The notes: generated by a model not told the origin, from the sequence alone. DNA of 64,000 bases from Rhodococcus tibetensis (GCF_024438035.1 NZ_JANFQF010000021.1:1-64000), one strand, 5' to 3'. Numbered from the stretch's first letter, positions 15,842 through 27,271 are shown. A program made the numbers and translations.

Positions 15842-16591
15842 TCAGGTAGCCGCCGCCTCAGCGATAGATGTCGCCTCCCGGGCCCCAGCCTCCAGCGCAC
15901 CACAGCACAGAATCACCCAGCTCCCGACACCTTCCGCGGCGCCGGACGCGAATGCGGCAATCCCGTTGCGGTACGCCTGCTGGCGGCGCAACCAGCTCAC
16001 CTCCGGCACGCCCAGATTGTGAGGGTCGAGGCCGCTGGACACGCACACCAACCGTGACGCGGCTCGGGCGACGACACCGTCGCCGACACCGAACGGCTTC
16101 AACGCCAACAGTTCCCCGTGCACCACCGCGGCCAGGACCGGGGCGGGCGCTGCGGTCCCACCGGTAACGAGTTGCGCGAGACCGTCCAGCCGTTCTGCCA
16201 CCCCGCCGGCTGGCCGTGGCCTGCCCAGCAACTCCGGATCATCCACGAGGTCTGCGGCGGCGAGCAGGTGCAACCTCGCGAGCGCTTGCAGCGGAGCACG
16301 CTGCCACGTCGACTGCAGAAGACCCAGCGCGTCCCCGTCGAGCGCCTGACCCACGCGCAGCGCACCGGATAGGATCGGATCCGCGACCTTACCCGGGGCC
16401 GGCAGTTCGGTGCGTCCGCCGTCGAGGGAGGCCGACGCGCGAGCCGCCCGGACGGCCGCCTCCGCCGCCGTGGTCGGCCAGCCACGCCGGTTCGTCTTGT
16501 GGCGATGGACCTCTCCGAGCGCGTCGCGCGCACGGTCCGCGGCGTCTCGGACACCGGGAAGGTCGAGGAGGGGTTGCAACGGGTCACTCAC
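15842..16591 (-). CDS. Fic-fold-like protein with degenerate active site (Rv3662c-like)
   Basis: 249 residues from a GTG (VSDPLQPLLDLPGV); an ATG 12 codons upstream is possible. Residues about 166-190 read VVHGELLALKPFGVGDGVVARA. Aligned to the Fic signature HPFx(D/E)GNGRxxR this keeps the PF, both glycines and the last Arg. It replaces the catalytic His with Lys, Asn with Asp and the phosphate-binding Arg with Val. The preceding helix is also Fic-like. The protein should therefore lack classical AMPylation activity. It stands between the Ms1-type RNA and dppD. Function is unknown; the Fic relation is my own motif reading. Confidence 0.68.
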   Translation of the reverse strand: MSDPLQPLLDLPGVRDAADRARDALGEVHRHKTNRRGWPTTAAEAAVRAARASASLDGGRTELPAPGKVADPILSGALRVGQALDGDALGLLQSTWQRAPLQALARLHLLAAADLVDDPELLGRPRPAGGVAERLDGLAQLVTGGTAAPAPVLAAVVHGELLALKPFGVGDGVVARAASRLVCVSSGLDPHNLGVPEVSWLRRQQAYRNGIAAFASGAAEGVGSWVILCCGALEAGAREATSIAEAAAT

Positions 16592-16623
16592 GTCTGAGAA
16601 CGCTACCCGGCGCGGAGTCGCCC

Positions 16624-18369
16624 TCAAGCGCCGAGCCGGATCGATCCTCCCGGGATGGCCTCGAGCAACTTCCGCGTGTAGACCTCCTTCGGCGAGCAGA
16701 ACACCTCGTCGGTGGTCGCCTTCTCGACGATGGCACCCGCAGACATGACCAGGACGTCGTCGGCGATCTGCCGCACCACCGCCAGGTCGTGGGTGATGAA
16801 CAGGTAGGTCAACCCCAGTTCTGCCTGCAGATCATTGAGCAAGGTGAGGATCTGGTCCTGTACCAGCACGTCCAGCGCCGACACCGCCTCGTCACAGACC
16901 ACCATCTCCGGTTGCAGCGCCAGCGCCCGGGCGATCGCCACCCGCTGTCGCTGCCCACCGGAGAGCTCGTTCGGGAACCTTCGCATCACCGACGCCGGCA
17001 ATGCGACCTTGTCCAACAGGTCACGTACCCGGGCCTCCCGTTCCCCCTTGGTACCCACCTTGTGGGCGCGAAGAGGTTCCTCGATGGTGCGGAAGATGGA
17101 ATACATCGGGTCGAGTGTGCCGTACGGATTCTGGAAGATGGGTTGTACCCGGCGACGGAAGGCGAGCGTCTCGCTCCGGTCGAGCGTCGCTACGTCCTTG
17201 CCGTCGAACACGACATTTCCCGACGTCGGGGCCAGCAGTCCGAGCACCATGTGCGCCACCGTCGACTTACCCGACCCGGACTCGCCGACGATCGCGGTTG
17301 TCGTTCCCCGGCGGACCGCGAACGAGACGTCGTCGACGGCCTTGAACTCGGTGGTTTTCCGCAGTCCATGACGGATCGTGAAGACCTTGTTCAGACCGGT
17401 CGCCACCACCACGTCGTCGGTGACCTCACCGAACTCGCCCCCAATCGCACCCGTCTGCTCTGCCTCGCCGACCACCTCGAGTGTCTGTTCCCGGATGTCG
17501 GCCCGTGCGAGCGACGAACTGCGCCGCTGCGACGCCAGCGACGGTGCGGCTGCCACCAGCTTCCGAGTGTAGGCGTGTTGTGGGCGTTGCAGAATTTCCA
17601 GGGCGGGCCCTGATTCCACCACACGGCCCTTGTTCATGACGATGAGATGCTCCGCCCGCTCGGCGGCGAGACCGAGGTCGTGGGTGATGAGGAGCACCGC
17701 CGTCCCCAGCTCGCTGGTGAGCCCGTCGAGGTGATCGAGTATCTGCCGCTGGACGGTGACGTCGAGGGCCGATGTCGGTTCGTCGGCGATGAGCAATTGT
17801 GGGCGGGCGGACAGTCCGATGGCGATGAGCGCCCGCTGTCGCATACCGCCCGAGAACTCGTGCGGGTACTGCCCCAATCGGTCCTCGGCATCCGCGAGCC
17901 CGGCTTGTTCGAGGAGTTCGGCTGCACGGACCCTCGCGGCCCTTCCCTTCGCGATCCCGTTGGCCGACAGAGCCTCCCGTATCTGAAACCCGACTTTCCA
18001 CACCGGATTGAGGTTGGACATCGGGTCTTGCGGAACGAGGCCGATCTTCTGTCCGCGCACGGCGACGAAGTCGCGCTCCGGGGCGCCCGCAAGGTCTCTT
18101 CCCTCGAAGAGGATCTGACCGCCGGTGACCGTGCCCGTGCCGGGCAGCAGATCGATGATGGCGTGAGCAATGGTGGACTTACCGGAACCGGACTCACCGA
18201 CAATCGCCACCGTCTGCCCCGGGTACACCGTGAGGCTCACGCCGCGCACAGCGGGAACCGCACCCGAACGGGAGTGGAAAGACACCTCCAGATTCCGAAT
18301 CTCGAGCAGCGGCACCTCCTCGGCCACCGTCGTCGGTCCGGCGGATTCGTTCGAAGACATCGCGCTCAC
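16624..18369 (-). CDS. dppD: Dipeptide ABC transporter ATP-binding protein (fused DppD-DppF)
   Basis: 581 residues containing two full ABC ATPase domains. The first has P-loop GESGSGKST near 54 and signature FSGGMRQR; the second repeats GESGSGKST near 360 and has LSGGQRQR. Each ends in the oligopeptide-transporter C-terminal region (YTRKL...). Together they power the DppB/DppC channel. The GTG start overlaps dppC by 4 bp. The fusion of the two ATPases into one chain is normal for the Rv3663c family. Confidence 0.93.
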   Translation of the reverse strand: MSAMSSNESAGPTTVAEEVPLLEIRNLEVSFHSRSGAVPAVRGVSLTVYPGQTVAIVGESGSGKSTIAHAIIDLLPGTGTVTGGQILFEGRDLAGAPERDFVAVRGQKIGLVPQDPMSNLNPVWKVGFQIREALSANGIAKGRAARVRAAELLEQAGLADAEDRLGQYPHEFSGGMRQRALIAIGLSARPQLLIADEPTSALDVTVQRQILDHLDGLTSELGTAVLLITHDLGLAAERAEHLIVMNKGRVVESGPALEILQRPQHAYTRKLVAAAPSLASQRRSSSLARADIREQTLEVVGEAEQTGAIGGEFGEVTDDVVVATGLNKVFTIRHGLRKTTEFKAVDDVSFAVRRGTTTAIVGESGSGKSTVAHMVLGLLAPTSGNVVFDGKDVATLDRSETLAFRRRVQPIFQNPYGTLDPMYSIFRTIEEPLRAHKVGTKGEREARVRDLLDKVALPASVMRRFPNELSGGQRQRVAIARALALQPEMVVCDEAVSALDVLVQDQILTLLNDLQAELGLTYLFITHDLAVVRQIADDVLVMSAGAIVEKATTDEVFCSPKEVYTRKLLEAIPGGSIRLGA

Positions 18370-19340
18370 CGCTTCCGGGCTTTGGGGTCGAACGCGTCCC
18401 GGAGAGCGTCACCCATCATGATGAAGCCGAGCACCGTGATCGCCAGCGCGGCAGCCGGATAGAAAAGAATCGCCGACCCCTGACGGAGCGTGACCTGGGC
18501 GGTGCTGATATCCCCGCCCCACGAAATCTCCGAGGACGGGAGACCGATCCCGAGGAACGACAGCGTCGCCTCCGCGACGATGTAGATGCCCAGCGAGATG
18601 GTCGCGATGACGATGATCGGTGCCAGGGAATTGGGCAGCACATGACGCAGAAGTGTCCGGAAGTTCGAGACTCCGAGCGCCCTCGACGCCATCACGTAGT
18701 CGTTGTTCTTGGCCGAGAGAACCGCTCCGCGAGCGATTCTCGCCATCTGAGGCCACCCGAAGAGAGCGAGCACGACGATCACCGTCCAGATGGTGCGATC
18801 CGCGAACAACTGCATCAGGACGATCGCGGCGAGGATGAGCGGGATCCCGAAGAAGATGTCGGCTACCCGCGACAGCAGCGAATCGGTCCAACCGCCGTAA
18901 TACCCGGCGAGGGAACCGAACACCACGCCCACGACCAGAACGATCGAAGTCACGCCCACACCGACCAGCACCGACGCGCGAGCTCCGTGGATGGTGCGCG
19001 AATAGATGTCACACCCCTGCTTGTCGTAACCGAACCAGTGGCCCGAGGACGGGCCTTGCATACTGAACGCGAGGTCGCAGAAGCGCGGGTCGGCATCGGT
19101 GAACAGGCCCGGGAAAGCGGCCACGGCGACGACGGCGAGAATGATCAGGGACGCCACCGCGAACAGGGGACGACGGCGTAGATCGCGCCACGCATCCGAC
19201 CACATGCTGGTGGGCGGCTGATCGATGGCCACGGTGTCGGTCTCCCCCGGCGCCGCCACTTCGTCCGGTGCCACGAAATGCGCCTGACGGGTCTTCCGGT
19301 CGCCCGTCCAGGCGGACTCGTTCTCCACTTTCTCAGACAT
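18366..19340 (-). CDS. dppC: Dipeptide ABC transporter permease DppC
   Basis: 324 residues. A soluble N-terminal extension of about 58 residues precedes six membrane segments. The binding-protein-dependent transport signature (EAA loop) lies around ASRALGVSNFRTLLRHVLPN near residue 225. The extracytoplasmic loop CDLAFSMQGPSSGHWFGYDKQG is typical of DppC/OppC. The start overlaps the dppB stop by 8 bp. It is the partner of DppB in forming the inner-membrane pore. Confidence 0.92.
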   Translation of the reverse strand: MSEKVENESAWTGDRKTRQAHFVAPDEVAAPGETDTVAIDQPPTSMWSDAWRDLRRRPLFAVASLIILAVVAVAAFPGLFTDADPRFCDLAFSMQGPSSGHWFGYDKQGCDIYSRTIHGARASVLVGVGVTSIVLVVGVVFGSLAGYYGGWTDSLLSRVADIFFGIPLILAAIVLMQLFADRTIWTVIVVLALFGWPQMARIARGAVLSAKNNDYVMASRALGVSNFRTLLRHVLPNSLAPIIVIATISLGIYIVAEATLSFLGIGLPSSEISWGGDISTAQVTLRQGSAILFYPAAALAITVLGFIMMGDALRDAFDPKARKR

Positions 19341-20259
19341 AGCGAATCCTCGGGTCGAGCGCGGCGTACAACAGGTCGACGATCAAATTGGCCAGTAGGT
19401 AGATGACGATCAGCACCGTCACGAAAGACACCACCGTGGGCGCCTCGCCCCGGGTGACGGCCTGGTAGATCGTGCCGCCGACACCGTTAATGTTGAAGAT
19501 GCCCTCGGTGACGATCGCGCCACCCATCAAGGTCGCGAGGTCGGCGCCGAGGAAAGTGACCACGGGAATCAGCGAGTTCCGCAGGACGTGCACCTGCACA
19601 ACTCTGCGCCGGGAAAGACCCTTGGCCGTAGCTGTTCTCACGTAGTCGGCGGTGAGATTCTCGGCCACCGAGGTCCGGGTGAGCCGCAGCACGTATGCAA
19701 ACGACACCGACCCGAGGACGAAGGCCGGCAACAATAGATTCGTGAAGCTGGTATTGCCACCTACCGTCGGCGGAACCCATCCCCACTTCACCCCGATGAA
19801 GAACTGGGCGAGAAATCCGATGACGAAGATCGGGACCGCAATGATCACGAGACTCACCAGAAGCACGGTGCTGTCGAAAAGGCCGCCCTTACGCAGGCCG
19901 GCAAACAGTCCGAAGCCGATCCCGAAGATCCCTTCGATGGCCAGTGCCATCAGGGACAGTTTGACGGTGATCGGAAAAGCCTGCGCGAGAACCTCGCTGA
20001 CCGGGCGACCCGAGAAGGACATACCGAAATCGAGCGTGAAGATGCCTTTCAGATACAGAAAGTACTGCATCAGGAATGGCTGATCGAGGTGATACCGGGC
20101 GCGGAGCTGGGCCGTGACCGCGGGACTCAGGGCCTTGTCGCCGGCGAGCGCCGCAATGGGGTCGCCGGGCAGAAGGAACACCATGGCGTAGATCAGGAAC
20201 GTCGCCCCCAGGAACACAGGAATCATCTGAAGCACACGGCGACCGATGTACCAGAGCAT
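19333..20259 (-). CDS. dppB: Dipeptide ABC transporter permease DppB
   Basis: 308 residues, six predicted membrane helices. The first follows MLWYIGRRVLQMIPVFLGAT, and the family motif LPGDPIAAL is at about residue 30. The EAA loop TATAKGLSRRRVVQVHVLRN lies near 215. Translation is coupled to dppC downstream. It lies 68 bp after dppA, so the order dppA-B-C-D is one operon. Confidence 0.92.
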   Translation of the reverse strand: MLWYIGRRVLQMIPVFLGATFLIYAMVFLLPGDPIAALAGDKALSPAVTAQLRARYHLDQPFLMQYFLYLKGIFTLDFGMSFSGRPVSEVLAQAFPITVKLSLMALAIEGIFGIGFGLFAGLRKGGLFDSTVLLVSLVIIAVPIFVIGFLAQFFIGVKWGWVPPTVGGNTSFTNLLLPAFVLGSVSFAYVLRLTRTSVAENLTADYVRTATAKGLSRRRVVQVHVLRNSLIPVVTFLGADLATLMGGAIVTEGIFNINGVGGTIYQAVTRGEAPTVVSFVTVLIVIYLLANLIVDLLYAALDPRIRYV

Positions 20260-20327
20260 CGGATCCCCTCCTCTCCGCCGGGGCCGGTGACGAGGAATCT
20301 CGCCTCACCCCGTCGGCGACTCCGGTG

Positions 20328-21941
20328 TCAGTTCTTCTCGATGTCGGAATACATCGGGATGCCCTTCCAGTCGATCGTCACGTTCGATACTTTCTCCGAC
20401 CAGCCGCTGGCGGCATTGCGGTACCACGTGGGAACAGCCGGAAGATCCCTCAGGAGCACTTCCTGCGCCTGGTCGAGCAGATCCTGAGCCTTGTCAACAT
20501 CGACCTCGCCGGCCGATGCACGCAGCAGCCGGTCGAACTCCGGGTTCGAGTAGTCACCGTCGTTCGAGCTGCCGCCCGTCTGGTAGTTCTGCGCGAGGAA
20601 CCCATACTGCTGCGGGTAATCGCCCTGCCATCCCGAACGGAATGCGGACGGGATGGTGCGGTTGGTGGCCTCGGTACGAATCTGAGCGAACGTCGGGTAT
20701 TCCTTACCCTTCGCATCGATTCCCAGAGTGTTGCGAATGCTGTTGGCCGTGGCGTCCACCCATTCCTTGTGCCCGCCGTCTCCGTTGTACGCGATCTCGA
20801 AACTGCCGGTCCACGGGGCAATGGCATCGGCCTGCGCCCACAGTCTCTTTGCCGCCTCCGGGTCGTACTTCAGGTTGCCGTTACCGGCGAGCGAATCCGA
20901 CCAACCCTCGATAGCGGGACTCGTGAAGTCGAGAGCCGGAGTACGGGTGTTGTTGTAGATCTGTTCCGTGATCTGGTCGCGGTTGATCGCCATCGAGATC
21001 GCCTGCCGACGGAGGGTGCCTTCTTCACCGCTGAAGTGCGGCAGACGTCCCGGAATGGTGAAAGTCTCGATGGTCGCGGACGGCTGGTTCACGGTGCGGC
21101 CCGGCAAATCCGACTCGAAAGTGGTGACTGCGCTCGGCGGAACCTGGTCGAGAACATCGACGTTGCCGGACAGCAGATCGGTGTAGGCGGTGTCGAGGCT
21201 GTTGTACATGATGAAGTCGACACCGTCGTTCTTCGGCTTGCGATTGCCGTTGTAATCGGGGTTGGTCACGGTGTCGATGCGTACGTTGTGCTGCCATGCG
21301 CCGGGTCCCGCGAGCTTGTATGGTCCATTGCCGACCGGGTTCTCACCGAACGCCGCCATGTCCTCGAAAGCGACCTCGGGCAGGGGGAAGTACGCAGCGA
21401 ATCCGAGTCGATCGGGGAACGCGGCCTCCGGCTGCTTCAGCTCGATCGTGAAGGTGGTGTCGTCCACCACCTTCAGTCCCGACATCGTCTGGACGGTCGG
21501 GTTCCCGGCCGCCACCTCGTCGTAGCCCTGGATCGGGTCGAAGAAGGATGCCTGAAGCTGCGCATTGGTGGACAGCGCGCCGTAGTTCCACGCATCGACG
21601 AACGACGACGCCGTGACGGGTGAGCCGTCCGTGAAGGTCCAGCCGTCCTTCAACTTCACGGTGAACGTCTTACCGTCCGTGGTATCGATGGACTCGGCCA
21701 CCTCGTTGGTGATTCCACCGTCGGCGTCGTACGAGACGAGACCGGCGAAGAGGGAGTCGACGACCCGGCCGCCCTGGTTTTCGCTGGTATTCGTAGGGAT
21801 CAACGGATTCTGGGGTTCACCCGCCCAGGCATTGACTATCCCGCTTCCTCCGCCCGAGGACTCGCCGGACGAGCAGGCGGACAGCATTCCCGCTGTGAGA
21901 CCCACCGCCAGAACGACGGTTGCCACGCGTGTCATACGCAC
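20328..21941 (-). CDS. dppA: Periplasmic dipeptide-binding lipoprotein DppA
   Basis: 537 residues, extracytoplasmic solute-binding family 5. The signal peptide with lipobox LSAC (cysteine at about residue 23) anchors it to the outer face of the membrane. The body contains the family stretches NAWAGEPQNPLIP and GKTFTVKLKDGWTFTDG. I chose GTG at 21941 because GGAGG lies 6 bases upstream; the ATG two codons later would be too far. In M. tuberculosis, DppA binds peptides and is also linked to haem uptake. Substrate here is not decided by sequence. Confidence 0.92.
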   Translation of the reverse strand: MRMTRVATVVLAVGLTAGMLSACSSGESSGGGSGIVNAWAGEPQNPLIPTNTSENQGGRVVDSLFAGLVSYDADGGITNEVAESIDTTDGKTFTVKLKDGWTFTDGSPVTASSFVDAWNYGALSTNAQLQASFFDPIQGYDEVAAGNPTVQTMSGLKVVDDTTFTIELKQPEAAFPDRLGFAAYFPLPEVAFEDMAAFGENPVGNGPYKLAGPGAWQHNVRIDTVTNPDYNGNRKPKNDGVDFIMYNSLDTAYTDLLSGNVDVLDQVPPSAVTTFESDLPGRTVNQPSATIETFTIPGRLPHFSGEEGTLRRQAISMAINRDQITEQIYNNTRTPALDFTSPAIEGWSDSLAGNGNLKYDPEAAKRLWAQADAIAPWTGSFEIAYNGDGGHKEWVDATANSIRNTLGIDAKGKEYPTFAQIRTEATNRTIPSAFRSGWQGDYPQQYGFLAQNYQTGGSSNDGDYSNPEFDRLLRASAGEVDVDKAQDLLDQAQEVLLRDLPAVPTWYRNAASGWSEKVSNVTIDWKGIPMYSDIEKN

Positions 21942-22163
21942 AACGTTCCTCCAGCCCCGGTGGGATAATGGGACGACGATAGTCACGTTACGGCTCCGTG
22001 GGGCCGGGGGCGCAGAATCTCGCCGAAATGCTGTCTCACCAAAACATCACCTGGCACGTTTCGGTAATTCGACCACCAGCGGATACCGTCCGGCGCGCTG
22101 ATCGGACCGATCGTCGCAGAATACGGCCATGCAACCTTGTGCAACGGTGCGCTCACGAGACCT

Positions 22164-22179
22164 TGTGACTACCCTCACA
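22164..22179 (+). promoter_or_regulatory. Perfect Crp/GlxR operator upstream of acs
   Basis: TGTGACTACCCTCACA is an exact TGTGA-N6-TCACA palindrome, the consensus of Crp/GlxR in mycobacteria and corynebacteria. It is centred about 55 bp before the acs start. The crp gene itself lies at 30051-30725. Confidence 0.8.
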
Positions 22180-22226
22180 CGTGCTAGAACTGCCATTTTC
22201 GAGACTGGAAAGAAGGCCGGGCCACA

Positions 22227-24190
<1,964 letters not shown>

Positions 24191-24191
<1 letters not shown>

Positions 24192-24262
24192 GGCGCTCCG
24201 CGCCCCGTGAGTGGTTGACGAGTCCCTGCACTCCTCAACCACTCACGGGCGGCGAAGCCGCC
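24191..24262 (+). repeat. Composite post-stop hairpin element, copy 1
   Basis: It follows the acs stop directly. A small hairpin GGCGC-tcc-GCGCC is followed by a 16-bp stem (24207-24222 with 24231-24246, arms starting GTGAGTGGTTGA) and then the GGCGGC-gaa-GCCGCC hairpin. Three related copies occur at 53620, 58023 and 61646. It may act as terminator or 3' stabiliser. Confidence 0.75.
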
Positions 24263-24600
24263 ACTACTCACGCGACATCTCCTACAGATGCGAATTCCAA
24301 CTAGTGGGACGACCATCCAAATCGCAGGAATTGAACATCGCGTCACTTTCGGATGGCAAATCGTGAGCCGATGCGCGGCGCGACGATACTCCAACGCCCA
24401 CTCGCACCCGGGGGGCGCGCTGACCGTTAGCCTTCTCGTAGCGGATCTCGCGATCGCGGGAATCAGTGACGGCAGCACGGTCGACGTAGTGAAGGTCGGG
24501 CTGCTCATGACATCGTCGGCAGTTACTGTGACGACGATGTCGGGCACACGTGGCCCGAAGAAGACTCGGACGTGCAAGAGCTACCTGGAGGGGTCGACAA
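24263..24600. other. Non-coding stretch between acs and holin-like gene
   Basis: 338 bases without a convincing gene on either strand. In M. tuberculosis this place holds the protease gene Rv3668c, and no equivalent is visible here. A small palindrome TCGCGATCGCG occurs near 24446. The promoter of the downstream membrane protein should lie here but is not clear by eye. Confidence 0.5.
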
Positions 24601-25125
24601 GTGAGCATCACTCACGGCAAGGGAGACAGCCCGCGTTACACGGGAGACGGGGTGCCGAACACGGTGTCCTCGATCCCGCTCACGGACGCGGACATTTCGC
24701 CGTCCGGCGAGGCGACTCTCGGCACGCTGGTCAAGCACGCGACCGCCCAGGTGTCCACTCTCGTGCGCGCCGAGGTCGAGCTGGCGAAGGCGGAGGTGAC
24801 CGGCGAGGTCAAGAAGGGCCTGCAAGGCAGCCTGTTCTTCATTCTCGCGTTCACCGTGCTGCTGTTCAGCTCGTTCTTCTTCTTCTTCTTTCTCGCCGAA
24901 CTCCTAGACGTGTGGATCGCCCGCTGGCTGGCCTTCCTCATCGTCTTCCTGATCATGATCGTGGTCACTGCGATTCTGGGATTGCTCGGCTATCTACGGG
25001 TCCGCAAACTTCGCGCACCGGAGAAGACCATCGATTCCCTCAAGCAGGCCAGAACCGTGCTCCCGACGTCGTACTCCGATGCGGAGGCCCACCTCGCGTC
25101 TCCCAGCGGACGACACGCACGATAG
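24601..25125 (+). CDS. Phage-holin-family (DUF1469-like) membrane protein, Rv3669-like
   Basis: 174 residues. GTG at 24601 is chosen because GGAGGGG stands 7 bases upstream. A cytoplasmic N-terminal half includes an amphipathic helix (LVRAEVELAKAEVTGEVKKG). Two long hydrophobic segments then span about residues 77-100 and 107-135, the first with a run of phenylalanines. The LVRAEVELAKAE pattern is characteristic of the actinobacterial holin-family/DUF1469 proteins, which are not true phage holins. It lies 9 bp before the hydrolase gene, so the two are likely cotranscribed. Confidence 0.82.
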   Translation: MSITHGKGDSPRYTGDGVPNTVSSIPLTDADISPSGEATLGTLVKHATAQVSTLVRAEVELAKAEVTGEVKKGLQGSLFFILAFTVLLFSSFFFFFFLAELLDVWIARWLAFLIVFLIMIVVTAILGLLGYLRVRKLRAPEKTIDSLKQARTVLPTSYSDAEAHLASPSGRHAR

Positions 25126-25134
25126 TTCCGTCCG

Positions 25135-26073
25135 GTGGCACCACCCGATCCGTCAACCGTCCGTTTCGACGGCCCGTGGATTCACCGCGACATCCATGCG
25201 AATGGAATCCGCTTTCACACCGTCGAGGTCGGCGCGTCCGCACCGGATGCGCCGCTCGTCGTCCTGCTGCACGGATTCGCGGACTTCTGGTGGTCGTGGC
25301 GACATCAACTCAGCGCGCTGTCCGGGGAAGGCGTCCGCGCCGTGGCCGTCGACCTCCGCGGTTACGGCGACTCCGACAAACCTCCCCGCGGCTACGACGG
25401 CTGGACCCTGGCCGGTGACATCGCGGGCCTGATCCGGGCGATGGGCTACAGCGAGGCCACGCTGGTGGGGCACGCAGACGGCGGCCTGGTCTGCTGGGCT
25501 ACCGCGGTGCTCCACTCGCGTCTCGTGCGGTCGATCGCACTGATCAGCTCTCCACACCCGATCACCCTGAGACAGGCGGTCCTCCGCGACCGCTACCAGC
25601 GCAAGGCCGTGCTGCCCCCGTTCGTGTCCTATCAGGTGCCGTGGCGCCCCGAACGGCGGCTCACGCGCGACAGCGGGGCCGAAGTCGAGCGCGTGATCGT
25701 CGAACGCTCGGGGCCGGCCTGGCCGAAATCTCCGGAATTCGACCTCGTGATGTCCCGGATGCGGTCGGCGATCCAGATCCCCGGCACCGCGCACTGCACG
25801 CTGGAGTATCAGCGGTGGGCGTTCCGCAGCCAGTTCCGCCCCGACGGCCGCCGGTTCATGGCGTCGATGGATCAGACGCTGCGGATACCCGTGCTGCACC
25901 TGCACGGCGACCTCGACCCCTACGTCCTCGCCGACACAGTGCGACGCAGCCACCGCTACGCGCCCACACAGGAATTGCACACGATCACCGGTGTCGGGCA
26001 CTACGCGCACTGGGAAGCGCCCGAGCGGGTGAACACCGCCCTGCTGGGTCTGGTCTCGACGCGCCGCGTGTAG
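25135..26073 (+). CDS. Alpha/beta hydrolase, epoxide hydrolase type (EphE-like)
   Basis: 312 residues, GTG start. Alpha/beta hydrolase fold with oxyanion motif HGFADFWWSWR (HGxP-like position), nucleophile elbow GHADGG in which aspartate replaces serine as in epoxide hydrolases and dehalogenases, and the late His in GVGHYAHWEAPE. The charge-relay acid is in HGDLDPYV. It corresponds to Rv3670 (ephE) by position. The natural epoxide substrate is unknown. It converges on marP with 7 bp between the stop codons. Confidence 0.88.
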   Translation: MAPPDPSTVRFDGPWIHRDIHANGIRFHTVEVGASAPDAPLVVLLHGFADFWWSWRHQLSALSGEGVRAVAVDLRGYGDSDKPPRGYDGWTLAGDIAGLIRAMGYSEATLVGHADGGLVCWATAVLHSRLVRSIALISSPHPITLRQAVLRDRYQRKAVLPPFVSYQVPWRPERRLTRDSGAEVERVIVERSGPAWPKSPEFDLVMSRMRSAIQIPGTAHCTLEYQRWAFRSQFRPDGRRFMASMDQTLRIPVLHLHGDLDPYVLADTVRRSHRYAPTQELHTITGVGHYAHWEAPERVNTALLGLVSTRRV

Positions 26074-26080
26074 CGGTCGC

Positions 26081-27271
26081 TCAGAGGATGCAGCTTCCGG
26101 TGTCCACCGGTGCCGTCGCCCCGGACGCCGTCTGCAACTGATACGACACCTCTGCGGCGGTGAGGACGAAACCGGTGTCGCTGTTGTCGACGGCGGCGCC
26201 GAAGACCACTCCGAGCACCATCCCCTCACCGTCGACGAGGGGTCCACCCGAGTTGCCCTGCCGGATGGAACCGCGCACCGTGTACACCTCGCGCTGGACC
26301 GTCCCGGCCCGGTAGATGTCGGGACCGCTGAGGTCGAGTATCTCGCGGATCCGCGCAGCACTGGCCGTGTACGACCCGCCGCCCGGGTAACCGAGGACCA
26401 GCGCGCTGTCGCCCGTTCGCCCCGTCTCGGGCGCGAAGTTCAGCACGGGAGCGTCGAGACCCGGCACCTCGAGAACGGCCACGTCCGTGGACGGGTCGAA
26501 CAGCACCACCTCGGCATCCATGGGCCCGTCTGCGGTGTCGACGACGATTCCCGCCGTGCCCGCCACCACGTGCGCATTGGTCATCACGCGTTCGGGCGCG
26601 ACGACGAAGCCCGAACCCTCGAGCGCACGCTGGCAGCTGGGCGCCACACCTCGGATGCGCAGCACGCTGGACTGCAACGACGACGCCACCGGGCTCTCGA
26701 GAACACTGGCGTCGGGCGGATCGACGGTGGTGATGGGGGTGCGTCCGAACGGACCGATGACATCCGGAAGTCCCGAGGTGTCGAGGAGAGCGGAGAACTC
26801 CGTGGGGAGTTGGCGCATCCACGCCGGTGCGATGTTGTCGACGGTTTCGAGCACGCTCGACCCGCGAACAGCTGCCGCGAGTTGCGGTTGAGACGACGAC
26901 GTCAGCGGGATGGCCAACAGCCACGCCGCCACGAATACCGCGACCGCCTGCACGCAGGCACCGATCACGCTGTCAACGGAGCGCGCGACCGGACTGTGCA
27001 TGCTTCCGCGGGCGGCGCGGCCCAGGACCATGCCCGCGACTTCCCCGATGATCACCAGCACCACGATCAGCGCGATTCCGACGAGCACCCGGCCCCGTCC
27101 CCCGTCGACGTGCACCAACACGTGCGGGGCGATCAGGATGCCCGCGACCGCACCGAGCAGCACCCCGACGAAGGCGAGCACGGACGCCACCGCGCCCTGT
27201 CGCCAACCGGAGCTGGCCGCCACGAGTGCGATCAGCACGATCGCCAAATCGATCCAGCGCGACCCCGTCAT
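26081..27271 (-). CDS. marP: Membrane-anchored serine protease MarP
   Basis: 396 residues. Four N-terminal membrane helices (about 7-24, 29-50, 63-84, 102-122; colicin V production-like domain) lead to a periplasmic trypsin-like domain. The triad is His234 (TNAHVV), Asp263 (DVAVL) and Ser341 (GNSGGP), close to the M. tuberculosis numbering. Paired cysteines flank the protease domain (about 213 and 394). MarP is needed for acid and oxidative stress resistance in M. tuberculosis. It overlaps the Nudix gene by 4 bp, forming a four-gene minus-strand cluster with nth. Confidence 0.94.
   Translation of the reverse strand: MTGSRWIDLAIVLIALVAASSGWRQGAVASVLAFVGVLLGAVAGILIAPHVLVHVDGGRGRVLVGIALIVVLVIIGEVAGMVLGRAARGSMHSPVARSVDSVIGACVQAVAVFVAAWLLAIPLTSSSQPQLAAAVRGSSVLETVDNIAPAWMRQLPTEFSALLDTSGLPDVIGPFGRTPITTVDPPDASVLESPVASSLQSSVLRIRGVAPSCQRALEGSGFVVAPERVMTNAHVVAGTAGIVVDTADGPMDAEVVLFDPSTDVAVLEVPGLDAPVLNFAPETGRTGDSALVLGYPGGGSYTASAARIREILDLSGPDIYRAGTVQREVYTVRGSIRQGNSGGPLVDGEGMVLGVVFGAAVDNSDTGFVLTAAEVSYQLQTASGATAPVDTGSCIL

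Noticed and set aside
24601-25125. Prophage holin
   Set aside because: The protein belongs to the chromosomal actinobacterial holin-like family; no phage genes surround it and its gene order is conserved in mycobacteria.
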